Shown here: positions 26,217 to 35,395 of the stretch, one piece after another
Position numbering within the stretch: the first letter of the stretch is position 1
Layout: each line of letters opens with the position of its first letter
Assembly: GCF_913774285.1 (NCBI RefSeq)
Contig: NZ_CAJYHX010000034.1
Location: forward strand, 23,160 to 87,159
Direction of reading: 5' to 3'
DNA length: 64,000 nt
DNA from: an uncultured Sphingomonas sp.
Lineage (GTDB): Bacteria > Pseudomonadota > Alphaproteobacteria > Sphingomonadales > Sphingomonadaceae
The notes under the pieces: model-generated
Seen by the model: only the letters and a program-made list of their open reading frames with translations
Database searches by the model: none
Told to the model about the DNA's origin: nothing
Made by a program: the position numbers and the translations under genes

Positions 26217-26939
26217 TCACGAGCACTTCACGTCGCCCGAGCCGACCTTGCTCACCTCGCACTTCGCCCCGCCGTGGAGCTCGACATCGCCCGAGCCGAG
26301 GATCGACACCGATGCCTGCCCCGCCACGTTAGCACGCACGCTGCCCGAACCGGCGATCGAGATGTCGGCGCTGCTCGCGGTGAACTGCTGCCCCTTGAGA
26401 TCGCCCGAACCCGCGACCGAGACATCCATCTTGTCCGAACGCCCTGCCAAGGTGATGTTGCCCGAGCCGGCAATCGACAGCGACGCCTCTCTTGCCGTTA
26501 CCGATGCAAGGTTCAGGTCGCCCGAACCCGCGACCACGCCGTCGAACTTGCCCTCTGCGCGATCGACCAGCATCGTGCCCGAACCCGCCACCGTGGCCTC
26601 GGCCAGTCGCGGCAGGACGACGTGGATCTTGGCCGAGCCGCCCTTGTCCCAGAACATGCCGGCCTTGCCCTTGCGGCCGATATTGAGCGTCTGGCCGTCC
26701 AGGCGGATGTCGAGCTGGTCGAGCACGGCCGGATCCCCCTCCGCCGTCACCGAGAACGCCGCTCCGGTGCGCACGTCGACATCATCCGACCCCTTGAGCG
26801 CGACGCCGGTGAAATCGCGTGCGGCGAAGCTGCGGCTGGTGCCGGTGCCGCTTGCCTCCACCTTTGCACCCTTGCCTTCCCAGCTGGTGTGGCACGCCGT
26901 GGCGAGCGGCAGCAGGGCGAGGACGAGCAACGGACGCAT
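26217..26939 (-). CDS. GIN-domain (DUF2807) exported protein, probable lipoprotein
   Basis: 240 residues. The ATG at 26939 follows GGGAGG. The signal peptide ends LLPLATAC, giving a plausible but imperfect lipobox with Cys at about 17. The mature part is a head-GIN beta-helix: a recurring xxGSGD/N/S motif (VAGSGT, VAGSGD, IAGSGN, VAGSGD, IAGSGS, ILGSGD, KVGSGD) appears about every 20 residues, one per coil. Such proteins are cell-envelope proteins of unknown biochemical role, often described as putative auto-transporter adhesin heads. It is single, with 116 bp to carD upstream. Confidence 0.85.
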   Translation of the reverse strand: MRPLLVLALLPLATACHTSWEGKGAKVEASGTGTSRSFAARDFTGVALKGSDDVDVRTGAAFSVTAEGDPAVLDQLDIRLDGQTLNIGRKGKAGMFWDKGGSAKIHVVLPRLAEATVAGSGTMLVDRAEGKFDGVVAGSGDLNLASVTAREASLSIAGSGNITLAGRSDKMDVSVAGSGDLKGQQFTASSADISIAGSGSVRANVAGQASVSILGSGDVELHGGAKCEVSKVGSGDVKCS

Positions 26940-27055
26940 GTGGAACCTCCCGGATCGTGTGTTGCAGCTATAGTACACAATCCGGGCCTAACGAAAAGGG
27001 GGCGCGAGCCCGTGGCCCCGCCCCCTTTCGATCCGACCCTATGGGTCCCTTGCCT

Positions 27056-27589
27056 TCAGGCGGGAACCTTGTCCTTGTTGTGGATCGCTGCGGCCTTGCG
27101 CAGGATATCCAGGATCTTTTCCAGTGCCGCCGGCTCGTCGATCTCTTCCATCGCCGCCAGTTCGCGGGCGAGGCGGCTTGCCGCGCCTTCGAAGATCTGG
27201 CGCTCGGAATAGCTCTGCTCGGGCTGGTCGTCGGCACGGAACAGGTCGCGGACCACTTCGGCGATCGACACGAGGTCGCCCGAGTTGATCTTGGCTTCAT
27301 ATTCCTGGGCGCGGCGCGACCACATGGTGCGCTTGACCTTGGGCTTGCCCTTCAGCGTGTCGAGCGCTTCGCGAAGCGTCTTGTCGCTGGAAAGCTTGCG
27401 CATGCCCACGCTCTCGGCCTTGTTGGTCGGCACGCGGAGCGTCATTTTCTCTTTTTCGAAACGCAGGACGTAAAGCTCGAGCTGCATTCCAGCAATTTCC
27501 TGCTTCTGCAGCTCGATCACACGGCCCACGCCGTGCTTGGGGTAAACGACATAATCGCCGACATCGAAGGACAGCGCCTTGGCAGCCAT
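27056..27589 (-). CDS. carD: CarD-family RNA-polymerase-binding regulator
   Basis: 177-residue CarD/CdnL-type protein. The N-terminal RNA-polymerase-interaction domain begins FDVGDYVVYPKHGVGRV and continues with LELYVLRFEKEKMTLRVP. The C-terminal part is an all-helical DNA-contacting domain containing TMWSRRAQEYEAKI, with the conserved Trp used to stabilise the open promoter complex. The family binds RNA polymerase beta and supports rRNA and housekeeping promoters. A 257-bp gap separates it from fdxA upstream; that gap has a weak hairpin (27696-27725 region) and AT-rich DNA near 27735-27765 that could hold the carD promoter, but no defined boxes. Confidence 0.94.
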   Translation of the reverse strand: MAAKALSFDVGDYVVYPKHGVGRVIELQKQEIAGMQLELYVLRFEKEKMTLRVPTNKAESVGMRKLSSDKTLREALDTLKGKPKVKRTMWSRRAQEYEAKINSGDLVSIAEVVRDLFRADDQPEQSYSERQIFEGAASRLARELAAMEEIDEPAALEKILDILRKAAAIHNKDKVPA

Positions 27590-27846
27590 GTGCGAGGAAC
27601 CTTTCGTGAATTACCGGCCCCGGTTGGATTGCGGATCCCGCCCAAGCGCGCGGGGCGCGGCGGACGAGGGAACACGGGGCATACGCTAGCGTCTCCGGGC
27701 GAAGGCGAGTCCTTGCCTTCGTCGGGCGCTATTTAACACGCTCGTAATAAAATTACCAGTGAAAGGTCACGCGAAAGGCGCATAAATCCCTGCGCCCTGC
27801 ACCATTTCGGGGCCATGGCCGGCGGGGCGGGCGCCGCCCCGGCGCC

Positions 27847-28185
27847 TCAGTCGCCCGAGCCGGGGTTCGGCGAGAAATATTTGTCGAACTTGTCGGTCTC
27901 GGCCTTCATCGCGTCGGCATCGGCGGGCGCTTCGCCCTTGGTTGTGATGTTGGGCCACTGCTCCGAATAGGTGCGGTTGAGCTCCAGCCACTTCTCGAGG
28001 CCGTTCTCGGTGTCGGGCAGGATCGCCTCGGCCGGGCATTCCGGTTCGCAGACGCCGCAATCGATGCATTCGTTCGGGTTGATGACGAGCATGTTCTCGC
28101 CTTCGTAGAAACAGTCGACCGGACAGACCTCGACACAGTCCATGTACTTGCACCGGATGCATGCGTCGGTGACGACATAGGTCAT
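27847..28185 (-). CDS. fdxA: FdxA-type ferredoxin
   Basis: 112-residue seven-iron ferredoxin carrying one [3Fe-4S] and one [4Fe-4S] cluster. Cysteine pattern: [18 protein letters not shown] in the first 25 residues and [15 protein letters not shown] around residues 39-53. The C-terminal extension contains [13 protein letters not shown], as in other alphaproteobacterial FdxA. It is a small cytoplasmic electron carrier. The S4-domain gene starts the next block 67 bp upstream; this neighbourhood (helicase, S4 protein, FdxA, CarD) is common in alphaproteobacteria. Confidence 0.95.
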   Translation of the reverse strand: MTYVVTDACIRCKYMDCVEVCPVDCFYEGENMLVINPNECIDCGVCEPECPAEAILPDTENGLEKWLELNRTYSEQWPNITTKGEAPADADAMKAETDKFDKYFSPNPGSGD

Positions 28186-28252
28186 TGGGGAAACGGTCCT
28201 TGGTTGCGAACGATCAATGCGGGGGCCCTGCTATGCGCGTGCGGCGCGCACG

Positions 28253-28564
28253 TCAATCATCGGACGGAGGCTGAACGTCCCGATCGGTCACGAGATCCTC
28301 ATAGCACAGCCGCGCCTCGCCCGGCGGGCCGCGCCGGATGGGCAGCGCCTCGACGCGCAGCACGCGCACCTTGCCCTGGATCGGGAAGGCGAGAATCGAT
28401 CCCACCCGCACCGAGGCGGCGGAGCGCTCCACCCGACGGCCGTCGATCCGCAGCAGCCCTTTCTCGCACAAGGCCTGCGCCGCGCTGCGGGTCTTCACGA
28501 TCCGCGCATACCAGAGGAAGCGATCGAGGCGCATCGCGGGCCCATGCCCCGAAGCCTCAGCCAT
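28253..28564 (-). CDS. S4-domain RNA-binding protein (HslR-like)
   Basis: 103 residues. The S4 fold covers about 11-75: MRLDRFLWYARIVKTRSAAQ, then GLLRIDGRRVE, typical of the heat-shock protein 15 (HslR) type that binds RNA or stalled 50S subunits. The C-terminal part is charged. I start at the ATG 28564, which overlaps the upstream helicase stop by 8 bp, so the two are translationally coupled. The pairing of an RNA helicase with an S4 protein suggests a shared role in RNA or ribosome handling; that is inference. Confidence 0.85.
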   Translation of the reverse strand: MAEASGHGPAMRLDRFLWYARIVKTRSAAQALCEKGLLRIDGRRVERSAASVRVGSILAFPIQGKVRVLRVEALPIRRGPPGEARLCYEDLVTDRDVQPPSDD

Positions 28565-31034
28565 TGCGGAGCGCTGCCAGCGCCGCGAAGGCATTGCCGG
28601 GCACCGCCACCGGCTTGGGCTTGGCGAGCGGGGTGAGGCCCTGCCAGATCCAGCGCTGCGGCGCATCGGCATCGCCGCGCGCGGTGCGGAAGCCGAGCTG
28701 CGCCATCAGCCGCGCGATCGTCTCCGGCTTGAGTCCGATCGAGGTGGCGAGCGCCGGATCGGGGGCGAAGGGCTTGCGCCCCTGCCGCGCCTCATGCGCC
28801 GCGCGCGCGATGCGCTCGACCAGGTCCACGCGGACGGCCTGCGCGCCGAACGGGCGGAAGCCGTGGACGAGATCCGCACCCTTGGCATCGCGGGCCAGCA
28901 CCACGGCGGCGTCGGGCGGCCCCTGCTCCAGCCCCAGCAGCGCGCGGCGCCGGGCGGCGGCACGCGGCTTGAGCAGCGACGGTGCGAACACGTCGAGCGT
29001 GCCGATCGTCAAGCCGATCTTGCGGAGGCGGTGACGCGCGGGGCCGTCCAGCGCTTCCAGCATCGCGCCCGCCGCCCGCCGCGGCAGCAAGCCGCCCTGT
29101 TCGAGCAGCGCGTTGGCGAGCGCACGCAACGGCGCCCCCGCCGCTTCCTCGCGGGTGATCGCGTCGAGCTTGGCGAGCACCGGCAGATCGGCCGCGACCC
29201 GCTCGGCGAACCAGCGCTCCAGCCGCGCCTGCACGGCCACCTTGGCCTGCGGATCGAGTACGTCGAGCGCGCGATCGAGCTGCACGCGCGGGCGCACCAG
29301 GTTCGCGCCGGGCTTCAGCAAGGCGACATCGTGCCCGCGCCAGTGGATCGCGGTGCCGAGCTGCGCCAGTTCCGCATCTGGCGCCTCGGCGAGCGCCGCG
29401 CCGCGACGACGATATTCGCCTGCCAGCCGCTTCTCGGCGGCGGCGAGCAGCATCCGTTTGTCGCCCGCGCGCGCTTCGGCGGCGACGGTGAAGCGGAAGC
29501 CCTGCAGCGTGCCGAGCGGATGCTCTTCGACGCTCACCTCGCCCTCGGGGCCGATCGTCACCGGCAGGTTGGAGGCGTCCGCACCGATCTGGCGGAGCAG
29601 CACCGTGGTACGCTTGTCGACGAAGCGCTGGGTGAGGCTGGCGTGGAGCGCGTCGGACAGCTTTTCCTCGATCGCGCGGGTGCGCTCGGCCCAGTGGGCG
29701 GGCTGCTCCAGCCAGTCGGCGCGGTGGGCGATATAGGCCCAGCTGCGTGCGGCGGCGATGCGCCCGGCAAGCGTCTCGACATCGCCGCCCATATTGTCGA
29801 GCCGCTGGATCTCGTCGGCGAACCATTGGTGCGGCACATGCCCGCGCCCCTCGGAGAGATGCCCGAACAGTCGCCCTACGAAGCGAGCATGCGGATCGAC
29901 GCCGAGCTTGCGGAAATCGGGCAGCCCGCACGCCGCCCAGAGCCGCGCGACCATCCTGGGATGCCGGACGCGATCGCGTACCCAGCTTTCCTCGGCCAGC
30001 CGCTTGAGCACGGCGAGATCGGTCGCCTGCGGCGCGGCGCGCAGCACCTCGGCCTCGGGCTTGCGCTCGAGGCTGCCGATCAGCGCATCGATGCTGTCGA
30101 AGTCGGGCTCGCCCTCGCGCCAGTAGAGATGCTCGAGCCTGGGCACCTGGTGCCCCTCGATCGCCAGCACCTCCTCGGGGGTGAAGGCGCTTGGACCCTC
30201 CGCATGGAGCGCGCCGAAGGTGCCGTCCTTCTGGTGGCGACCGGCGCGGCCAGCGATCTGCGCCATCTCGGCGATGGTCAGCCGGCGCTGGCGGCGCCCG
30301 TCGAACTTGTGGAGCGAGGCGAAAGCGACATGGTGCACGTCCATGTTCAGCCCCATGCCGATCGCATCGGTGGCGACGAGATAATCGACCTCGCCCGCCT
30401 GAAACATCGCCACCTGGGCGTTGCGGGTACGCGGGGACAACGCCCCCATCACCACCGCCGCGCCGCCGCGCAAGCGCCGCAGCGCCTCGGCCACGGCATA
30501 GACTTCCTCGGCCGAGAAGGCGACGATCGCCGAGCGGCGCGGCAGGCGGGAAAGCTTCTTGGCACCCGCATAGCTGAGCGTCGAGAAGCGCGGCCGCCCG
30601 ACGATCTCCGCCTCGGGCACCAGCGCCTTGAGCATCGGCCGCAGGCTGTCGGAGCCGAGGAGCATCGTCTCCTCGCGGCCGCGGGCGCGCAGCAGGCGAT
30701 CGGTGAAGACATGGCCGCGCTCCGGATCGGCGCCGAGCTGCGCCTCGTCGAGCGCCACGAACGCGGTCTCGCGCTCCAGCGGCATGCTCTCCGCCGTGCA
30801 GCAGAACCAGCGCGCCTTGGGCGGCAGGATCTTCTCCTCGCCGGTGATCAGCGCGACTTCGGTGGGGCCCTTCATCCGGACGACGCGGTCATACACCTCG
30901 CGCGCCAGCAACCGCAGCGGGAAGCCGATCATGCCGCTGGCATGGCCGCACATCCGCTCGACGGCGAGGTGGGTCTTGCCGGTATTGGTGGGCCCCAGCA
31001 CTGCCGTGACGGGCGAACGGGAGAACTGGCTCAT
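28557..31034 (-). CDS. SUV3-like ATP-dependent RNA helicase
   Basis: 825-residue helicase related to mitochondrial SUPV3L1/SUV3, common in alphaproteobacteria. The start MSQFSRSPVTAVLGPTNTGK places Walker A (GPTNTGKT) close to the N-terminus as in the family. The frame is open for 71 codons upstream with no similarity. Motif II is VALDEAQLGADPERGH; ITGEE is motif Ia-like; the C-terminal helicase motif is QIAGRAGR. The long C-terminal half (about 420-825) is helical and includes Ala/Lys/Pro-rich ends. Probable role is RNA unwinding in decay or processing. The S4 gene follows with an 8-bp overlap. Confidence 0.88.
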   Translation of the reverse strand: MSQFSRSPVTAVLGPTNTGKTHLAVERMCGHASGMIGFPLRLLAREVYDRVVRMKGPTEVALITGEEKILPPKARWFCCTAESMPLERETAFVALDEAQLGADPERGHVFTDRLLRARGREETMLLGSDSLRPMLKALVPEAEIVGRPRFSTLSYAGAKKLSRLPRRSAIVAFSAEEVYAVAEALRRLRGGAAVVMGALSPRTRNAQVAMFQAGEVDYLVATDAIGMGLNMDVHHVAFASLHKFDGRRQRRLTIAEMAQIAGRAGRHQKDGTFGALHAEGPSAFTPEEVLAIEGHQVPRLEHLYWREGEPDFDSIDALIGSLERKPEAEVLRAAPQATDLAVLKRLAEESWVRDRVRHPRMVARLWAACGLPDFRKLGVDPHARFVGRLFGHLSEGRGHVPHQWFADEIQRLDNMGGDVETLAGRIAAARSWAYIAHRADWLEQPAHWAERTRAIEEKLSDALHASLTQRFVDKRTTVLLRQIGADASNLPVTIGPEGEVSVEEHPLGTLQGFRFTVAAEARAGDKRMLLAAAEKRLAGEYRRRGAALAEAPDAELAQLGTAIHWRGHDVALLKPGANLVRPRVQLDRALDVLDPQAKVAVQARLERWFAERVAADLPVLAKLDAITREEAAGAPLRALANALLEQGGLLPRRAAGAMLEALDGPARHRLRKIGLTIGTLDVFAPSLLKPRAAARRRALLGLEQGPPDAAVVLARDAKGADLVHGFRPFGAQAVRVDLVERIARAAHEARQGRKPFAPDPALATSIGLKPETIARLMAQLGFRTARGDADAPQRWIWQGLTPLAKPKPVAVPGNAFAALAALRNG

Positions 31035-31270
31035 GTCGACACCCAAGATCGGCGCCCGCGCGGCATTAGGCAACTCCTTGGCCGCGCTTTTCCACGACTT
31101 CGTGGCGGTTGCGCCCGATTCGGCCGTTTCATCGCAGCCGTTGCACGGGTGAACGCGTGCGGTGTCACCGGGTGGCAAACTTAATTTGACTTTAAGACCG
31201 TGATTCCAGAGTGATTCGATGGACGCGCTGCTTCTTGCCGCGCGCAATCGGGTCTTAGGGGCAGCACGGC

Positions 31271-32749
31271 TTGTTCTTTCGCGACGATCATGGCTCGGGC
31301 CTGGCCGGTGGCGGCGGTGGCCTGGCGCGCGCGATCCCGGCCGTCGTTCCCACGCGGATCGGCAAGCGGCTGGCGACGCTCGACCTCGTCCCCGATCTTG
31401 GCGCCGATATCGGCTCGCCGACCTGGTTTCGCGGTGCCGCGACCTGCGCCGCGCTGTGCGCCGCCACCTGGATGCTGTCGCCGGGCTTCGACCGGCCGAT
31501 TACGGGCATCGTCCCCGCCCCGCTGACCGGCGAGGCCGAACAGGCCCAGCAGGCGCAGGCGATCGCGCCGCTGGCCAAGGGATCGCGCACCGGCGTCCAT
31601 GTTGCCGCGACCGGCCTGGTCAAGCCGCTCACGGATACGCCGGAACGCCCGATCATCGAGCATGAGGCACGGCTCGCCAGCGGCACCATGCTGCGCGGCG
31701 TGCTGCAGCGCTCGGGCGTGGGCGAAGCGGATGCGGGGATCGTCGCGAACCTGGTGTCGGGCGCGATGCCGCTCGGCCAGATCCAGCGCAACACGGTGCT
31801 GGAAATGACGCTGGGCCGCCGCGTCGACAAGTCGCAGCCGCGCCCGCTCGAGAAGCTCGCCTTCCGCGCGGCCTTCGATCGCCGGATCGAAGTGGTCCGC
31901 ACCGGCGCCGCGCTGGCGATCAAGTCCATCCCGATCGCGATCGACCATACGCCGCTGCGCGTGCAGGGGCTGATCGGATCGAGCCTTTACCGCTCCGCCC
32001 GCGCCGCCGGCGCACCCGCCAAGGCGGTGGAGACCTTCCTGCGCACGCTGGCCAGCCGAGTGTCGGTGTCGAAGCTGGGCTCGTCGTGCAAGTTCGACCT
32101 GATCCTCGGCCAGGCGCGCGCCGCCACCGGCGAGGTCCAGTATGGCCAGCTGATGTATGCCGGCGTCACCGGCTGCGCGAACGGTGTCCAGCTCGCTCCC
32201 TGGGAGAACGACGGCAAGACCGAATGGTTCGACGCCAGCGGCACCGGCAGCAAGACCGGCATGATGACCATGCCGGTCAACGGCCGTTTCTCGTCGGCGT
32301 TCGGCATGCGGATGCACCCGATCCTGGGCTTCACCCGGATGCACAAGGGCATCGACATCGCCGCACCCTATGGCTCGCCGGTTTTCGCCGCAGTCGACGG
32401 GGTAGTCCGCGTCGCGGGCGGCGCCTCGGGCTATGGCAATCTCGTGCGGATCGACCATGGCGGCGGCTTTGCCACCGGCTATGCGCATCTGAGCAAGGTG
32501 ATGGTCCGTCCGGGTCAGTCGGTGCGCAAGGGCCAGCAGATCGGCCGCAGCGGCAATTCGGGCCTGTCGACTGGCCCGCACCTGCATTTCGAGACGACAC
32601 GCAACGGCCAGGCAGTCAACCCGCGCGCGGTGTCGTTTACATCGGTTCGGCGGCTGACCGGCGGGGCGCTGGGTGCGTTCCGGGCAAAGTTGCACGGCCT
32701 GATGGCGGTCCCCGTAGGCCACGGCGTCCAGAGGGACGCGGCAGAGTAA
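31271..32749 (+). CDS. M23-family (LytM) peptidoglycan endopeptidase-like protein
   Basis: 492 residues. A hydrophobic segment near residues 55-72 (AATCAALCAATWMLSPG) is a probable inner-membrane anchor. A LysM/OapA-like region occupies the middle (about 130-330). The C-terminal LytM domain has both zinc motifs intact: HPILGFTRMHKGIDIAAP (H-x(n)-H-x-G-x-D type) and GPHLHFE (HxH). It should cut peptide cross-links in the periplasmic wall or act as an amidase activator if inactive; the ligands argue for activity. The first possible start is a TTG at 31271, just after an in-frame stop, so the true N-terminus is close to this. Confidence 0.88.
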   Translation: MFFRDDHGSGLAGGGGGLARAIPAVVPTRIGKRLATLDLVPDLGADIGSPTWFRGAATCAALCAATWMLSPGFDRPITGIVPAPLTGEAEQAQQAQAIAPLAKGSRTGVHVAATGLVKPLTDTPERPIIEHEARLASGTMLRGVLQRSGVGEADAGIVANLVSGAMPLGQIQRNTVLEMTLGRRVDKSQPRPLEKLAFRAAFDRRIEVVRTGAALAIKSIPIAIDHTPLRVQGLIGSSLYRSARAAGAPAKAVETFLRTLASRVSVSKLGSSCKFDLILGQARAATGEVQYGQLMYAGVTGCANGVQLAPWENDGKTEWFDASGTGSKTGMMTMPVNGRFSSAFGMRMHPILGFTRMHKGIDIAAPYGSPVFAAVDGVVRVAGGASGYGNLVRIDHGGGFATGYAHLSKVMVRPGQSVRKGQQIGRSGNSGLSTGPHLHFETTRNGQAVNPRAVSFTSVRRLTGGALGAFRAKLHGLMAVPVGHGVQRDAAE

Positions 32750-32774
32750 GCTACTTCGTGGGCAACAAACCCCG

Positions 32775-32870
32775 CGTCATTCCCGCGGAGGCGGGGATCC
32801 ATTCGCCGTGCTGCCAAAGCAAGAGCCGCACCGACTCAGCCAATGGATTCCCGCCTTCGCGGGAATGACG
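32775..32870. repeat. Inverted-repeat intergenic element, copy 2
   Basis: Same arms as the element at 14498-14594: CGTCATTCCCGCGGAGGCGG at the left and the complementary arm ending GGGAATGACG at 32870. The core shares GCCGCA-C and CTCAGC words with copy 1. It lies 26 bp after the M23 gene and 22 bp before the end of the convergent HerA-like gene, so it could act as a bidirectional transcript end. Confidence 0.85.
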
Positions 32871-32892
32871 ATGGTTGGGGGAAAGGGGTGCC

Positions 32893-34566
32893 TTACCGCC
32901 CCTGCGAGCGCCAACGGCGGATCGTCCGCTCCAGCATCGCCTCTTCGCCGCCGACCTCGCGCCACAGCTCGGAGAAGAGCGGGTCGTCCGAGGCCGGACG
33001 CTTGGCAGGGTCGAGGTCGTCGAACAGCAGCCGCACCGGCGTCGCCACGCCCTCGCCCACCGCGATGCATTCCCGATTTCGCAACGCCGGGATTGCGTCG
33101 AGGAAGCCGCGCGCGCCTTCCGGCATCGCCGCGCGGACGAACGCCTGGTCGCGCTCGTTGTTGAGCCGCATCGACAGGATGGTGCCGCACTGGGAGAGCA
33201 CGCCTTCGGCGAGGTCCGACGGCCGCTGCGTGATCAGGCCCAGCGACACGCCGTATTTGCGCCCTTCCTTGGCGATGCGGCTAAGAATCCGCCCCACCGA
33301 TGAGCCATCGGCATTGCGCTCGTTGGGGACATAGCGGTGCGCCTCCTCGCAGACGAGCAACACCGGCCGCTTGGCCTCGCCGCGCGACCAGATCGCATAA
33401 TCGAACACCATCCGGCTGAGCACCGCGACCACCACGCTCGTGATCTCGTTGGGCACTCCCGACACGTCGATGATCGAGATCGGCTTGCCTTCGCCGGGCA
33501 GGCGGAAAATGCGCGACAGGAACGCCGCCATCGTATCCGCCACCAGCATGCCCGAGAACATGAAGGCATAGCGCGGATCGCCTTTCACCTCGTCGATCTT
33601 GCTCTTGAGGCGGAGATAGGGCGCCGTGTCGGTCGCCTTGTCCATCTTGCCCATTTCAAGCGTGAGCGCGTTGGTAAGGTCGGAGAGCAGATAGGGCACC
33701 GGCGCGTCGACGGTGAGCTTGCCGATCTCCTGCCCGATCCGGTTCTTCGAGCGCGCGGCGAGCAGGCACTTGGCGAGAATGTCGGCGTCCACCTGCCGAT
33801 CGCTACCCGCGCTGGTGAGGAACACCTCGCAATGTTCCTCGAAGTTCATCAGCCAATAGGGGAGCTGCAGGTTCGACACGTCGAACAGCGCGCCATTGTG
33901 CTGGAAGGCACTGCCATATTCGCCGTGCGGATCAATCATCACGACATGGCCCTGCGGTGCCAGCTCGCAGATCCGGTGGAGGATCAGCGCCGCCGACGTC
34001 GACTTGCCGGTGCCGGTGGAACCGAGCAGCGCGAAATGCTTGCCGAGCATCGCGTCGACATAGAGGGCGGCGCGGATGTCCCTGGTCGGGTAGACGGTGC
34101 CGATCTCGATATGCGGGCGCTCGTCGGCGGCGTAGATCTGGCGCAGGTCGGCGGTGGTGACCGGGAAAACCTCGGCGCCCGGCGTCGGATAGCGAGTGAC
34201 GCCGCGGCGGAAGCGGTAGAGCTTGCCGGTAAGCTTCTCCTCGTCGCCTTCGCCGAGGAAATCGATCGCGGCGGAAACCCGCGCGCCCGAGGGATCAAGC
34301 CGCGCGGTCCGGATGCTGGCGATCAACCAGGCACTGCCGACCCGGATCTTGACCTGGCCGCCCACCTGCCCGGCATTGGCGAGCGCAGCATCGCCGCTGC
34401 CGGCGAGCATATCGAGTTCGGCGAGGTCGAGCAGCACCTGGCTCGACGATCCGGCGATCTCGAACACCGCACCGATCGCGCGGGCGGCACCGGGCACGCG
34501 CGCTCCCGGAAGACCGCCACCGGTCGCTTCACTCTCGAACTCGCCGACGCGAAACTGGCCTTCCAT
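32893..34566 (-). CDS. HerA-like ATPase (DUF87 helicase family)
   Basis: 557-residue FtsK/HerA-clan ATPase. N-terminal beta-barrel (HAS-barrel) region about 1-150, then Walker A GSTGTGKS near 185, a VVMIDPHGEYG strand, Walker B LLVCEEAHRY near 410, and the arginine-containing ITQRPSDLAEG segment near 455. Archaeal and bacterial HerA proteins usually pair with NurA for DNA end processing; no NurA is adjacent here, so the function is less certain. It has no signal peptide. The gene stands alone between an inverted-repeat element and the TIGR02186 gene (64-bp gap). Confidence 0.87.
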   Translation of the reverse strand: MEGQFRVGEFESEATGGGLPGARVPGAARAIGAVFEIAGSSSQVLLDLAELDMLAGSGDAALANAGQVGGQVKIRVGSAWLIASIRTARLDPSGARVSAAIDFLGEGDEEKLTGKLYRFRRGVTRYPTPGAEVFPVTTADLRQIYAADERPHIEIGTVYPTRDIRAALYVDAMLGKHFALLGSTGTGKSTSAALILHRICELAPQGHVVMIDPHGEYGSAFQHNGALFDVSNLQLPYWLMNFEEHCEVFLTSAGSDRQVDADILAKCLLAARSKNRIGQEIGKLTVDAPVPYLLSDLTNALTLEMGKMDKATDTAPYLRLKSKIDEVKGDPRYAFMFSGMLVADTMAAFLSRIFRLPGEGKPISIIDVSGVPNEITSVVVAVLSRMVFDYAIWSRGEAKRPVLLVCEEAHRYVPNERNADGSSVGRILSRIAKEGRKYGVSLGLITQRPSDLAEGVLSQCGTILSMRLNNERDQAFVRAAMPEGARGFLDAIPALRNRECIAVGEGVATPVRLLFDDLDPAKRPASDDPLFSELWREVGGEEAMLERTIRRWRSQGR

Positions 34567-34630
34567 CGTGCATCCCCCAAAAAGGCGGGAGCAGCATGCG
34601 CAGGCTGGGGTAAATTTTAGGTGTGCGCCC

Positions 34631-35395
34631 TCAGAAGCGGCGCCAGAGCGCGCCCGCGCCCCAACCGAACAGGAAGGAGACGCCCACCGCTACCAAGCCA
34701 TAGGCAATGGCATTACGGTCCGCGCTGGTCGCGACGAAGCGCTCGAACCCCGATTTGCGGATCTCGATCGGCCGCACCGCCGCCGCCAACACGCGGCCGT
34801 CCCGGATCAGGAAAGTTTCGGCGGTGAAGCGCCCCACCGGCACGCGCGCCGGGATGGTCAGCCGCGCGCGGTAGAGCACGCCGCCGGTAATCTCGACCGC
34901 GCCCGGCGCCTCGTAAAACAGCCCGTTGCGGCGCTTCAGCTCGACGAAACCGCGGTCGAAGCGCTCCTGGATCTGCGGTGCCGCGCCCGAGGCGGGGGAG
35001 AGCTGCAGGCTGTCCAGCCCCAGCTCGTAGATCGCCCGCGTGCGCTCGTCGACCAATTGGCGAATCGGCCGCGACGAGGCCATCGCATAGAAGCTCGGCG
35101 CCGAGCGGTAGCGCATCTGCGCGGCGTTCACCCAGATCCCCGCGATCTTCGACTTTTCGCGGACGACCACCGATTCGGTCGGCCCCTTGATCACCACGAC
35201 GATGTCGGCCGGCCGCTCGCCCTCGCCCGGCGCGCGACCACCAGGATAGAGGATCGCGCCAAACAGCAGCAGTTCGGCGCCGGTGAAGCTGTAGGCGATC
35301 TCGATGTCGCGCTGGGAGACGTCGGGCACCAGTTCGGGCTTGGCCTGCCCCATCAGCAGAGGTGCGAGCAGCGCCAGCGCCCCCGCCCGCCTCAC
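34631..35395 (-). CDS. TIGR02186-family membrane-anchored protein
   Basis: 254 residues. A GTG at 35395 overlaps the TauE stop as GTGA, and starts a signal peptide (ending LLMGQA). The mature domain (PELVPDVSQRDIEIAYSF, then GAELLLFGAILYPG) is exported, and a C-terminal membrane helix (about 228-248: AYGLVAVGVSFLFGWGAGAL) anchors it to the inner membrane. This family almost always lies beside a TauE/SafE-type exporter, as here, and is presumed to be its periplasmic partner. The chemistry is unknown. A continuous frame runs upstream through the tauE gene but is not coding there. Confidence 0.85.
   Translation of the reverse strand: MRRAGALALLAPLLMGQAKPELVPDVSQRDIEIAYSFTGAELLLFGAILYPGGRAPGEGERPADIVVVIKGPTESVVVREKSKIAGIWVNAAQMRYRSAPSFYAMASSRPIRQLVDERTRAIYELGLDSLQLSPASGAAPQIQERFDRGFVELKRRNGLFYEAPGAVEITGGVLYRARLTIPARVPVGRFTAETFLIRDGRVLAAAVRPIEIRKSGFERFVATSADRNAIAYGLVAVGVSFLFGWGAGALWRRF

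Noticed and set aside
27671-27696. GGAAC-N16-CGTC on the plus strand near carD
   Set aside because: The -10 element is CGTC rather than CGTT and no plus-strand gene or terminator follows.
28338-31184. A 948-codon plus-strand open frame
   Set aside because: Antisense to the SUV3-like helicase and S4 gene, which have clear motifs and good start sites.
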